From: Rhizobium mesosinicum
GTDB lineage: Bacteria; Pseudomonadota; Alphaproteobacteria; Rhizobiales; Rhizobiaceae
DNA length: 64,000 bases
Direction: 5' to 3'
NCBI RefSeq assembly: GCF_019511345.1
Contig: NZ_JAEUAK010000012.1
Coordinates: 117,153 to 181,152, forward strand
Part shown: positions 7,904 to 15,058 of the stretch, piece after piece
Numbering within the stretch: the first letter of the stretch is position 1
Layout: every line of letters starts with the position of its first letter
Notes under the pieces: model-generated
Databases searched by the model: none
The model's input: the letters and a program-made list of their open reading frames with translations, nothing else
What the model was told of the DNA's origin: nothing
Made by a program: the position numbers and the translations under genes

Positions 7904-8629
7904 TCAGGGACAGAGTGCTGTATCGTTGACGGTTTCACCGAAGATCTCTTCGAAGGCGGCGCGCAGGCGGACATCGGCATCGACCATCGTCACGAGCAGG
8001 CCGAGATCGACGAGGCTGGTGACGCCATAGGCTGAGATGCCGCAGGGCACGATGCCGGCGAAATGATCGAGGTCGGGATCGACGTTCAGCGACAGGCCGT
8101 GGAAGGTCACCCATTTGCGCAGGCGGATACCGAGTGCTGCGATCTTGTCTTCCGCCATGGTGCCGTCAGGCAGCAAGGGTCTCTCCGGCCGGCGGACCCA
8201 GACGCCGACACGATCCTCGCGGCGCTCACCGCGCACATTCATCGAATCGAGCGTGCGGATGATGACCTCTTCGAGTGCTGCCACGAAGGCGCGCACATCC
8301 TGCCTGCGCCGCTTCAGGTCGAGCATGACATAGGCGACACGCTGGCCGGGGCCGTGATAGGTGTATTCGCCGCCGCGGCCGGTGGCGAAGACCGGGAAAC
8401 GATCCGGCTGGACGAGATCCTTCGCGTCGGCGCTGGTGCCGGCGGTATAAAGCGGCGGATGTTCCAGCAGCCAGACGAGCTCGTCGCCGCCTTCGGAAAT
8501 CGCTGCGACTTCCCGCTCCATTGTTTCCACCGCCTCCGCATAGGGAACGAGCCCATCGGAAATGCGCCAGCGCACGGGGCGCGAACCAAGTTTCGGGAGC
8601 ATGGAAAAATCGAGATCGGTACGTAGCAT
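7904..8629 (-). CDS. lipB: Octanoyl-[acyl carrier protein]:protein N-octanoyltransferase
   Basis: 241 residues with the LipB hallmarks: LLEHPPLYTAGTSA, TGRGGEYTYHGPGQRVAY, the active-site lysine region GIRLRKWVTFHGLSLNV, and the catalytic cysteine C196 in PCGISAYGVTSL. LipB moves the octanoyl group from ACP to lipoyl domains, the first step of lipoate formation completed by LipA. The ATG preceded by AAGGA was chosen; an upstream in-frame ATG adds eight residues that family members lack. It overlaps no neighbour. Confidence 0.96.
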   Translation of the reverse strand: MLRTDLDFSMLPKLGSRPVRWRISDGLVPYAEAVETMEREVAAISEGGDELVWLLEHPPLYTAGTSADAKDLVQPDRFPVFATGRGGEYTYHGPGQRVAYVMLDLKRRRQDVRAFVAALEEVIIRTLDSMNVRGERREDRVGVWVRRPERPLLPDGTMAEDKIAALGIRLRKWVTFHGLSLNVDPDLDHFAGIVPCGISAYGVTSLVDLGLLVTMVDADVRLRAAFEEIFGETVNDTALCP

Positions 8630-8753
8630 GGCAGTCCTTGGCGCTATCCGCAAAAGGAGAGGGCGGGCGCGGGCTTCTATATGGACTTGGGCGAAGAGCG
8701 ATTCAATCGCTCTTTGCGGCGATCAGCCATCCTGGAGATGCAGCCCCGCGCAA

Positions 8754-9917
8754 TCAATCCATAATAAAATGCGGGACGAAGCGGGAGAGGTTCTGGGTAA
8801 TTGGCGATTTGTCTTCGCGGATGCAGATGCCGCAGGCTTCGCCGGCGACGACCCACGAGCCGATCACAGCATAGTCATCGCCGAATTGCGGGAGCAGGCA
8901 GGTCTCCTGCACGATGTAGCCCTCTTCGCCATATTCGCCGTCCACTGCGATTGTCGTTTCCCCCGAAGTCAGCGTGACGTTTGCGCCTTCGCGCGACAGC
9001 AGCGGTTTTCTGACGGCATTTTCCAGACGCAGCGCCTGCGGATCGTCGGCGAAATAGGCGGGCAGCAGGTTCGGATGGTTGGGCGCCATTTCCCAGAGGA
9101 CGGGGAGGAGGCCCTTGTTCGATAGCGTCATCTTCCACAGCGGCTCGTGGATCTTTGTGGGCGTGGAGATGAGATGAGAGCCAAAATCCTCGTGCACCAT
9201 GAATTCCAGCGGGTAGAGCTTGAAGAGATTCTCCATCCGGCGGTCCTCCAGATCGGTGAACCAGTTCTCGGGATCGATACCGATCTCCTCCATGTCGAGC
9301 AGCACCACTTCGAAGCCCGCCTGGAAGGCAACATCGGCAAGATATTTGGTCGTCAGATAGTCTTCCTCATTGTCGGAAATACAGCCGAAATGGAAAACGC
9401 CGCTGTCGCTGGCATTCTTGAAATACTGGAAAGCGCCGATCAGCTTCTCATGGATCGAATTAAACTGGTCGGCAGTTGCATTCAGCCGGCCAGATTGCTT
9501 CATATCCTGGAGCCATTCCCACTGAAGGACGGCGCTTTCGAAAAGCGAAGTCGGCGTATCGGCATTGAATTCGAAGAGCTTAGCCGGGCTCTTGCCGTCG
9601 TAGCGCAAATCGAAGCGGCCGTAGATATCGCGATCGGACCATTTCCAGGATTTACTGACAGCGTCGTGGAACTCGGCTGGGATCGCCATGCGCGTCATCA
9701 ACGCGGGATCGGCGCAAATGCGGTCAACCGCCTTGTAGCAGAGTTGGAGGATCTCATTTGTCGGGTCTTCCAGATCGTCTTCGATCTGTGAGAGTGTGAA
9801 CTGGTAGGCGTTGCGCTCATCCCAATAGAGCTCGCCATACATGTGGTGGATGGTGAAATCGAGCGCCTCAAGTTTCTGAGCCCAGTCCAGCCTTTCGCCT
9901 GTCGCGATACGCTTCAT
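8754..9917 (-). CDS. Glutathionylspermidine synthase-like ATP-grasp ligase (YgiC/YjfC family)
   Basis: 387 residues, the length of stand-alone GSP_synth ATP-grasp proteins such as E. coli YgiC and YjfC, which lack the amidase half of true glutathionylspermidine synthetase. Recognisable segments include YGRFDLRYDGKSPAKLFEFNAD (substrate and metal side), RKPLLSREGANV and the final VGSWVV-type IGSWVVAGEACGICIRED. Family knowledge predicts formation of an amide bond between a peptide and an amine, substrate unknown. The gene starts nine bases after the DUF1190 gene, so the two are co-expressed as in E. coli ygiBC. Confidence 0.9.
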   Translation of the reverse strand: MKRIATGERLDWAQKLEALDFTIHHMYGELYWDERNAYQFTLSQIEDDLEDPTNEILQLCYKAVDRICADPALMTRMAIPAEFHDAVSKSWKWSDRDIYGRFDLRYDGKSPAKLFEFNADTPTSLFESAVLQWEWLQDMKQSGRLNATADQFNSIHEKLIGAFQYFKNASDSGVFHFGCISDNEEDYLTTKYLADVAFQAGFEVVLLDMEEIGIDPENWFTDLEDRRMENLFKLYPLEFMVHEDFGSHLISTPTKIHEPLWKMTLSNKGLLPVLWEMAPNHPNLLPAYFADDPQALRLENAVRKPLLSREGANVTLTSGETTIAVDGEYGEEGYIVQETCLLPQFGDDYAVIGSWVVAGEACGICIREDKSPITQNLSRFVPHFIMD

Positions 9918-9926
9918 CTCGGCGCC

Positions 9927-10499
9927 TCAAGATGCGGAAAAGTGACGGGCGCCAAAACCGGAGCGGGCAAGCGTCGTCGTGGGGGCGGGGGGCTTATAGT
10001 GAGCGGCGGATTGATAGGCCATCTTGAAGCCCCCGGCCTTGTTGGTGACCAGAATGCCCCGAGCATCCACGAAACCAGGAACGTGACGGCTCTCGTACAG
10101 CGCCGATGCGGGTACAGCCGGATAGTAGACGCCATTCACCGTCTTGTCGGGCTGACCAATCAGATAACCCCCAAAATAAGGGCTGAAATGTCCTCCCCCG
10201 GTCGCATGGACTGAAGAGGTCTGCTCACAACGGCCGTCGCCAAATTCCTCCTCGCAATCCTCACGTTTATCGTAGGAGGGGGAGCTTTTCAAATGTTCGG
10301 CGCTGGCGGTTTCGAAGCTGCTTTTGCAGTCGTCAGCACCAAATTTGTTATCCTTTAGGCAGTCATCAACTGTCTTGTAGGCGGCCGTTTCGGTGTCGCC
10401 ATGAGATAATGAGTCGACATAGGCGGAGAGGAAAGCCGTGCCGAGAATCGCGAGCACTACGCCTCCCTTGATGTATTCGTAGCGATCTTCCGGCGTCAT
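9927..10499 (-). CDS. DUF1190 (YgiB-like) family protein
   Basis: 190 residues. A hydrophobic segment (GGVVLAILGTAFLSAYV, residues 14-30) anchors or exports the protein. After it come the DUF1190 cysteine blocks: YKTVDDCLKDNKFGADDC and YDKREDCEEEFGDGRCEQ, matching the Y-x-T-R-E-D-C-x-x-E-F-G-x-x-x-C pattern of YgiB, and a C-terminal region ending TTTLARSGFGARHFSAS, close to the TTTTVTRGGFG ending of YgiB. Unlike YgiB it lacks a clear lipobox. The start is the ATG with GGGGAT upstream; 17 extra residues are possible. It is translated just ahead of the ATP-grasp ligase. Confidence 0.88.
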   Translation of the reverse strand: MTPEDRYEYIKGGVVLAILGTAFLSAYVDSLSHGDTETAAYKTVDDCLKDNKFGADDCKSSFETASAEHLKSSPSYDKREDCEEEFGDGRCEQTSSVHATGGGHFSPYFGGYLIGQPDKTVNGVYYPAVPASALYESRHVPGFVDARGILVTNKAGGFKMAYQSAAHYKPPAPTTTLARSGFGARHFSAS

Positions 10500-10893
10500 G
10501 CGATCCCCAATCATTGGATGCCAGGCAGTAGCGCAGGCAGGCGCCAAACGGAAAAGTCTCCGGCCTGCGTCGAATGTGTGTGAAAGACTGGATTGCCGGC
10601 GAACGTGCGCTACCTCGCGCGTGAACCCGGCATCGGCGGACGCTAGTCCTTTAGCGACACGTCAAAAATTGATGATCAAAATGATTTTCATGAAATGAAC
10701 ACCCCTAAAACCCCGTTCCATTTATGTTCTCAATTCAGGATGGAAGTCAAGCGGCGAGTTGCGCATCAAAATTGCAGCCGGCGCCAGCAGCTTTGTTCTG
10801 ATACTCCGAGAGCCATATCGACGGGGAGGAGCTTGCGATTGGGGGCAAGGACCTATTTGTTAGAGGATTAACCCCTTGGCCAAAAAAAGAAAA
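10500..10893. other. Intergenic region with no gene seen
   Basis: About 390 bases between the DUF1190 gene and the tRNA-Leu terminator. The stretch 10660-10740 is markedly AT-rich and probably holds the minus-strand promoter of the DUF1190/ATP-grasp operon, though no clean -35/-10 pair was found. Short open frames here have no ribosome sites or family resemblance. Confidence 0.5.
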
Positions 10894-10911
10894 AACCCGC
10901 CGAAGCGGGTT
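10882..10911 (-). terminator. Rho-independent terminator of tRNA-Leu
   Basis: On the minus strand AACCCGC-TTCG-GCGGGTT is followed by a long T-run. It lies five bases beyond the CCA end of the tRNA. Confidence 0.92.
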
Positions 10912-10915
10912 TCTT

Positions 10916-11000
10916 TGGTGCGGTCGAGAAGACTCGAACTTCCACGGGTTGCCCCACAGCGACCTCAACGCTGCGCGTCTACCAATTCCGCCACGACCGC
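10916..11000 (-). tRNA. tRNA-Leu(GAG)
   Basis: 85-base cloverleaf with long variable arm. Acceptor GCGGTCG pairs with CGACCGC, followed by A73 and an encoded CCA. The anticodon stem CAGCG/CGCTG encloses the loop TTGAGGT, giving anticodon GAG, which reads CUC and CUU. T-loop GTTCGAGTC is normal. A putative promoter and a strong terminator flank it. Confidence 0.97.
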
Positions 11001-11033
11001 ATCGTGGTAGGCCGATTTGCGTCGGCGAGGCAG

Positions 11034-11062
11034 CATGTAGCAAAAGCCTCTGACGGACACAA
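11034..11062 (-). promoter_or_regulatory. Putative promoter of tRNA-Leu
   Basis: Minus strand TTGTGT (11062-11057), 17-base spacer, TACATG (11039-11034), about 34 bases before the tRNA 5' end. Confidence 0.5.
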
Positions 11063-11139
11063 GCGCGATGTGACAGTTTTTTTTAAAAGCTTGCGAGAGA
11101 TGTGGATTACGCCGCGTTGGTCGTTGAATTTACAAGAGA

Positions 11140-11162
11140 AAAGGGCCGAGAACCGGCCCTTT
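11140..11162 (-). terminator. Rho-independent terminator of the small secreted-protein gene
   Basis: Stem AAAGGGCCG/CGGCCCTTT with a 5-base loop followed on the minus strand by TTCTCTT, 12 bases past the stop codon at 11174. Confidence 0.85.
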
Positions 11163-11173
11163 CTCACATCATG

Positions 11174-11545
11174 TCAATGCGTTGCGCGGCATGCTTCTGT
11201 GCGGCTTGCACCGCTATCTGCACCTTTCTGGTGCGAGCCCTTTGGGCCGATCATGCTGTGGCAATCCGGAAGCGGCTTGATACTGGCGGTCGCGGTGTTA
11301 TCGACTTTCGCGGGCTTGCCCATCGCGACCGGTGCGAAGCCGTCGCTGTCATTGGTATAGTCGCTGGAATAGGCCGGGGGGGAAACATGCGTCGGATAAT
11401 GGACGGGCTTTGCCGGCGCGACTGGCGTCGGGTAGAGGCCGTCACCATCGTTCGAATAATCGTCCATGTATTTCGGCTGTGCAAAAGCGGCACTTGCCAT
11501 GCTGACAGCAAACAGGGTGGCGGCGACGGCGAATTTCATGCGCAT
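11174..11545 (-). CDS. Small secreted hypothetical protein with DYxNDxDG repeats
   Basis: 123 residues. Residues 1-22 form a clear Sec signal peptide (MRMKFAVAATLFAVSMASAAFA, cut before Q). The mature part contains two related acidic repeats, DDYSNDGDGLYP and SDYTNDSDGFAP, about 35 residues apart and separated by proline-rich spacers. The repeats recall short D-x-D-G calcium-binding loops, but this is only a resemblance. Start supported by GAGGAG upstream; the gene has its own terminator and a perfect 18-bp palindrome just ahead of the ribosome site. No family recognised. Confidence 0.8.
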   Translation of the reverse strand: MRMKFAVAATLFAVSMASAAFAQPKYMDDYSNDGDGLYPTPVAPAKPVHYPTHVSPPAYSSDYTNDSDGFAPVAMGKPAKVDNTATASIKPLPDCHSMIGPKGSHQKGADSGASRTEACRATH

Positions 11546-11564
11546 GGGTCTATCTCCTCAATCT

Positions 11565-11582
11565 GTTATTGAATTCAATAAC
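11565..11582. promoter_or_regulatory. Perfect 18-bp palindrome upstream of the small secreted-protein gene
   Basis: GTTATTGAATTCAATAAC reads identically on both strands and ends 20 bases before the ATG at 11545, directly ahead of the GAGGAG site. It could be a dimeric regulator site or an RNA hairpin covering the leader. Confidence 0.55.
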
Positions 11583-11816
11583 GCAAACCAACCCTCGGCG
11601 AGATCGAGTCCGCTCCCCAATTCGGGCAATTTTGTGAGAAAGATGACAGCCATCTTGCGACGTTTTGTCCAAACGAAATCACATATTTGTCAATTCTCTA
11701 AAGGCCATGTTACCTTAGCCGGCGCAGGTAATCGTCTGAGATGTCAGCGCCTTCGCCAACATGACAATATTGCAATCTTTGATTGATTAACTATTTTTAA
11801 TTTTAGAGACAGCAAA
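11583..11816. other. Intergenic region, AT-rich, no gene seen
   Basis: About 230 bases between the secreted-protein gene and the BON-gene terminator. It must hold the promoter of the minus-strand secreted-protein gene. The part 11680-11815 is AT-rich with several TTGTCAAT/ATTGCAAT-like segments but no convincing gene. Confidence 0.45.
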
Positions 11817-11817
11817 G

Positions 11818-11844
11818 CCGGAAAGCAGGGCGCTTTCCGGTTTT
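11818..11844 (-). terminator. Hairpin terminator after the BON-domain gene
   Basis: CCGGAAAGC/GCTTTCCGG stem, 9 bp, 5-base loop, about 30 bases past the stop at 11873. T-rich on both outer sides, so it may act in both directions. Confidence 0.7.
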
Positions 11845-11872
11845 CAAATGTGGCGACTTTGTGTTTTTCGCC

Positions 11873-12370
11873 TCAATCCTCGTTCGGAATATGGGCGTCG
11901 ACACCGGTCGTCTGCAGGTGGTTGCGGACATGGTGGACACCGTCTACCGACAGGGCGCCAAGTTCGACCTTGCGGGCAATGCCAATCGTTTCGACCGAAC
12001 CCTCCAGCGTCACGGTATGGCCGTCGGCGTGAACGTCCACACTGTCGATATCCACGTCGGGGATATTCTCCAGGTTCTCGGTCACGCGGGCTTCAAGGTC
12101 GTCGCTTTCGTCACGGTCGATCGTATGAGGCTCGAGCGAATCCTTCAAGCGATTTTCATTGCCATCGTCGTCCGTGCCGTCGATGCGGAAACCGCTGTTG
12201 CGGTCGCGGTCGAAATTGGCCGAGGTTTCGCCATAAGCACGGTTTTCACTGCCGTCAGCCTTGGCGCCGCTGCCGTCGGCATAGGGCCAGCCGTCGTCGA
12301 GATTGCGCTCTTCGAAGTCGCGGTAATCCTCTTCGCGGGAAAGCGAGGTCTTGTCATTGATCTTTGGCAT
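11873..12370 (-). CDS. BON domain-containing protein
   Basis: 165 residues. The N-terminal 85 are very acidic, low in complexity and probably disordered (EDYRDFEERNLDDGWPYADG and similar). Residues about 90-157 form one BON domain: LEARVTENLENIPDVDIDSVDV, then VTLEGSVETIGIARKVE and VDGVHHVRNHL, with the V-T-L-x-G-x-V core typical of the fold. BON domains in bacteria bind membranes or surface structures and are common in osmotic-stress proteins of the OsmY type, but there is no signal peptide here, so it is likely cytoplasmic. It lies 76 bases after the deformylase-like gene and may be co-transcribed with it. Confidence 0.85.
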   Translation of the reverse strand: MPKINDKTSLSREEDYRDFEERNLDDGWPYADGSGAKADGSENRAYGETSANFDRDRNSGFRIDGTDDDGNENRLKDSLEPHTIDRDESDDLEARVTENLENIPDVDIDSVDVHADGHTVTLEGSVETIGIARKVELGALSVDGVHHVRNHLQTTGVDAHIPNED

Positions 12371-12446
12371 TTCCGTCTCCTTCCGGTTTCACTGCAAGGC
12401 AAACGTCGGAAGTGGGCCATTGGTTCGCCCGATAGTGGCGCGAGCC

Positions 12447-12941
12447 TCAGCTTTTCGTCTTTTCCCATTTCCTGATCAGCCGGTCACGCTTCAGCCGCGA
12501 CAGGCGCTGCAGCCAGAAAATGCCGTCGAGTTGATCGACTTCGTGCTGGATACAGATGGCGAGGAAGCCGGTGGCCTCTTCTTCATGCTGATGGCCATGC
12601 AAATCCTGATAGCGAAAACGAACCGCCCTCGGCCGGATGACCTCATCCGTTGCACCCGGCATCGAGACACTGCCTTCCAGATGAACCATCGTCTCATCCG
12701 AAAACCACGTGATCTCCGGATTGGCGTAGATGCGCACGCCGTCCGCCTTGTCGAGCTCCAGTACCGTGAGGCGCCGGAAGACGCCGACATGGGCAGCGGT
12801 GATGCCGACGCCGGGTGCCGCGCGCATCGTCTGCAGCAGATCGTCAGCAAACTCAGACAGGGCAGAATCGAACGAGCTCACCGGCGCGCAGACCGTCTTC
12901 AGGCCGGGATGCGGATAGCGGAGAATCGGGCGGATCGGCAC
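12447..12941 (-). CDS. Peptide deformylase-like protein lacking key metal ligands
   Basis: 164 residues with a clear deformylase fold signature but altered catalytic motifs. Motif 1 is GVGITAAHVG (usual G-x-G-L-A-A-x-Q, so Q becomes H51). Motif 2 is EGSVSMPG, with serine 91 where the metal-binding cysteine of EGCLS should be. Motif 3 is HEVDQLDG, keeping H133 and the general base E134 but with Q137 in place of the second metal histidine. Two of three metal ligands are therefore replaced. The GTG start after AAAGGAA gives the usual deformylase opening (PIRPILRYPHPGL). It is likely an inactive or repurposed paralogue; the housekeeping deformylase must be elsewhere. Confidence 0.9.
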   Translation of the reverse strand: MPIRPILRYPHPGLKTVCAPVSSFDSALSEFADDLLQTMRAAPGVGITAAHVGVFRRLTVLELDKADGVRIYANPEITWFSDETMVHLEGSVSMPGATDEVIRPRAVRFRYQDLHGHQHEEEATGFLAICIQHEVDQLDGIFWLQRLSRLKRDRLIRKWEKTKS

Positions 12942-13184
12942 AGCTAAGCTTCCTTTCGACAGATGGCAGCGGAAACTATAGCCGACCACAGGCATTGTCA
13001 TCAGAAAGCAAGGGTTTGCGCTTTACGGCAGAAGGGCTTTCGGTTAGCTGGTCAATGAGGATTCCGGCGGCTGCGAGGGCAGGGCGGAATTCGCTTATCC
13101 GCTTGTTGACAATGCATTTTCAGCCGACATTCTCGAACGCGGCTCGATAGTGTTTGAAATCAAATAAGGATGCGAGGGCGGCCT

Positions 13185-14600
13185 ATGACGACGACCGACA
13201 CGGAAGACCGCAATCGCAAACGTCCAGCAGACGAAGACGTCGATATCTATAACGAAGACGGCAACGTGCGCAGCGATTTCCTGACGCGCCTGGGTGCTGC
13301 CATCGCCGATCGCGACACGCTGTTTCTGCGCCAGAACGTCGCGCGCCTGCACGAATCGGAAATAGGCGACCTCCTGGAATCGATCCAGCCTGATCAGCGC
13401 CTGGCGCTGGTGCGCCTGCTCGGCGACGATTTCGATATGACGGCGCTGACCGAGGTGGACGAGACGATCCGCCGCGAGATCGTCGATCAGCTGCCGAACG
13501 AGCAGATTGCGGCTGCCATCGGCGAACTGGATTCGGACGATGCCGTCTACATTCTCGAAGACCTCGACCAGGAAGACCGGGAAGAAATTCTGGCACAACT
13601 GCCGTTCACGGAGCGAGTGCGCCTTCGCCGTGCCCTCGATTACCCCGAAAGCTCTGCCGGCCGCCGCATGCAGACGGAATTCGTGGCCGTGCCACCATTC
13701 TGGACGGTGGGGCAGACGATCGACTATATGCGCGACGAAGAGGATCTGCCCTATTCCTTCTCGCAGATCTTCGTGATCGATCCGACCTTCAAGCTGCTCG
13801 GCGCCGTCGATCTCGACCAGATCCTGCGCACCAAGCGACAGATGAAGATCGAAACCATCATGCGGGAAACGAACCATCCGATACCCGCCGAGATGGACCA
13901 GGAAGAGGCGGCCCAGCTCTTCGAACAGTACGACCTTCTTTCGGCTGCCGTCGTCGACGAGAACGAACGCCTCGTCGGCGTGCTTACCATCGACGACGTC
14001 GTCGACGTGATCCATGAAGAAGCGGACGAAGACATCAAGCGTCTCGGCGGTGTCGGCGACGAAGAACTCTCCGACAATGTGATCTCGACCGTGCGCTCGC
14101 GCTTCCTGTGGCTCTTGATCAATCTCGGCACGGCAATGCTGTCCGCCAGCGTCATCGGTCTGTTCGATGGTTCAATCGAGAAGATGATCGCGCTGGCCGT
14201 GCTGATGCCGATCGTCGCCTCCATGGGCGGCAATGCCGGTACGCAAACGATGACCGTCACCGTGCGTGCGCTCGCGACCCGCGATCTCGATATCTATAAT
14301 GCCGGTCGCATCATCCGCAGAGAGGCGGGTGTCGGCATTTTAAACGGAATGCTCTTCGCCTTGCTGCTGGGCGTGATCGCCGGCACCTGGTTCCACAACT
14401 ACCAGCTTGGCGCCGTCATCGGCGCGGCAATGATCATCAACCTGATCGCGGCGGCGCTTGCCGGCATCCTGCTGCCGCTGCTGCTCGACAAGATGGGCGC
14501 GGATCCGGCGATCGCCTCATCCGTCTTCGTCACCACCGTGACCGACTGCACCGGCTTCTTCGCCTTCCTCGGCATCGCGACATGGTGGTTCGGCATCTGA
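13185..14600 (+). CDS. mgtE: Magnesium transporter MgtE
   Basis: 471 residues from the chosen ATG; an in-frame ATG five codons upstream is possible. Order of parts: acidic N-terminal superhelical domain (about 30-140, ESIQPDQRLALVRLLGDDF), two CBS domains (about 140-265, GVLTIDDVVDVIHEEADED), and five C-terminal transmembrane helices with the pore signature PIVASMGGNAGTQT and AAALAGILLPLLLDKMGADPA. The conserved aspartate near the end of the pore (VTDCTGFFAF) is present. It is a homodimeric inner-membrane Mg2+ channel gated by intracellular Mg2+ binding to the N and CBS domains. Confidence 0.95.
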   Translation: MTTTDTEDRNRKRPADEDVDIYNEDGNVRSDFLTRLGAAIADRDTLFLRQNVARLHESEIGDLLESIQPDQRLALVRLLGDDFDMTALTEVDETIRREIVDQLPNEQIAAAIGELDSDDAVYILEDLDQEDREEILAQLPFTERVRLRRALDYPESSAGRRMQTEFVAVPPFWTVGQTIDYMRDEEDLPYSFSQIFVIDPTFKLLGAVDLDQILRTKRQMKIETIMRETNHPIPAEMDQEEAAQLFEQYDLLSAAVVDENERLVGVLTIDDVVDVIHEEADEDIKRLGGVGDEELSDNVISTVRSRFLWLLINLGTAMLSASVIGLFDGSIEKMIALAVLMPIVASMGGNAGTQTMTVTVRALATRDLDIYNAGRIIRREAGVGILNGMLFALLLGVIAGTWFHNYQLGAVIGAAMIINLIAAALAGILLPLLLDKMGADPAIASSVFVTTVTDCTGFFAFLGIATWWFGI

Positions 14601-14610
14601 ACAGATGCCG
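14591..14610 (+). terminator. Hairpin at the mgtE stop codon
   Basis: CGGCATCTG and CAGATGCCG form a perfect 9-bp stem around the mgtE TGA. There is no T-run after it, so its role as a terminator is uncertain. Confidence 0.45.
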
Positions 14611-14613
14611 AAA

Positions 14614-14635
14614 TTGACTATTACGTAAAAGTCAA
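14614..14635. promoter_or_regulatory. Palindromic operator candidate upstream of merR
   Basis: TTGACT and AGTCAA flank a central TTACGTAA; the 22-bp element is symmetrical except for one position pair. It ends 30 bases before the merR start, as expected for autoregulation. The arrangement resembles the TTGAC/ACGT palindromes described for LiuR-type MerR regulators. Confidence 0.6.
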
Positions 14636-14665
14636 TATTATGCCGGGTCAATGACCGGGGATGAG

Positions 14666-15058
14666 ATGCTAGTGAACAAGTATTATACCATAACGGAGCT
14701 GACGCGCGAATTCGGAGTTTCGACGCGCACGCTTCGCTTCTATGAAGACGAGGGTTTGATCCATCCGGAGCGCCGCGGTCGCACCCGGCTTTTCCGGCCC
14801 GCCGACCGGCGCCTCATTCAGGAAATCCTGCGCGGCCGGCGCATCGGCTTCACCATTGCCGAAATCCGCGAAATCATTCAGGTCTACAAGGAGCCGCCGG
14901 GCGAGCTCGGCCAGCTCAAGCTTCTCATGAAGCGCGTCGACGAGAAGCGCGAAGACCTGCGCCAGAAGCGCAAGGATATCGATGAGACGATCACCGAGCT
15001 CGACAATATCGAGGAGGCCTGCCTCGGCCGCCTCGCCGAAATCGGCGTCACCACCTGA
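14666..15058 (+). CDS. MerR-family transcriptional regulator, LiuR-like
   Basis: 130 residues. The N terminus is a MerR winged helix: YYTITELTREFGVSTRTLRF followed by YEDEGLIHPERRGRTRLF. A long coiled coil follows (about residues 75-125, LLMKRVDEKREDLRQKRKD), ending in a conserved cysteine, EEACLGRLAEIGV. This is the short form typical of LiuR-type regulators of branched-chain amino acid or acyl-CoA breakdown, rather than metal-sensing MerR proteins with a C-x-C tail. GGGGATGAG precedes the chosen ATG; a GTG two codons later is an alternative. A palindrome upstream suggests autoregulation. It ends exactly where the convergent DUF1624 gene ends. Confidence 0.85.
   Translation: MLVNKYYTITELTREFGVSTRTLRFYEDEGLIHPERRGRTRLFRPADRRLIQEILRGRRIGFTIAEIREIIQVYKEPPGELGQLKLLMKRVDEKREDLRQKRKDIDETITELDNIEEACLGRLAEIGVTT

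Noticed and set aside
10747..11043. Minus-strand 98-codon frame over tRNA-Leu
   Set aside because: It reads straight through the tRNA and its terminator.
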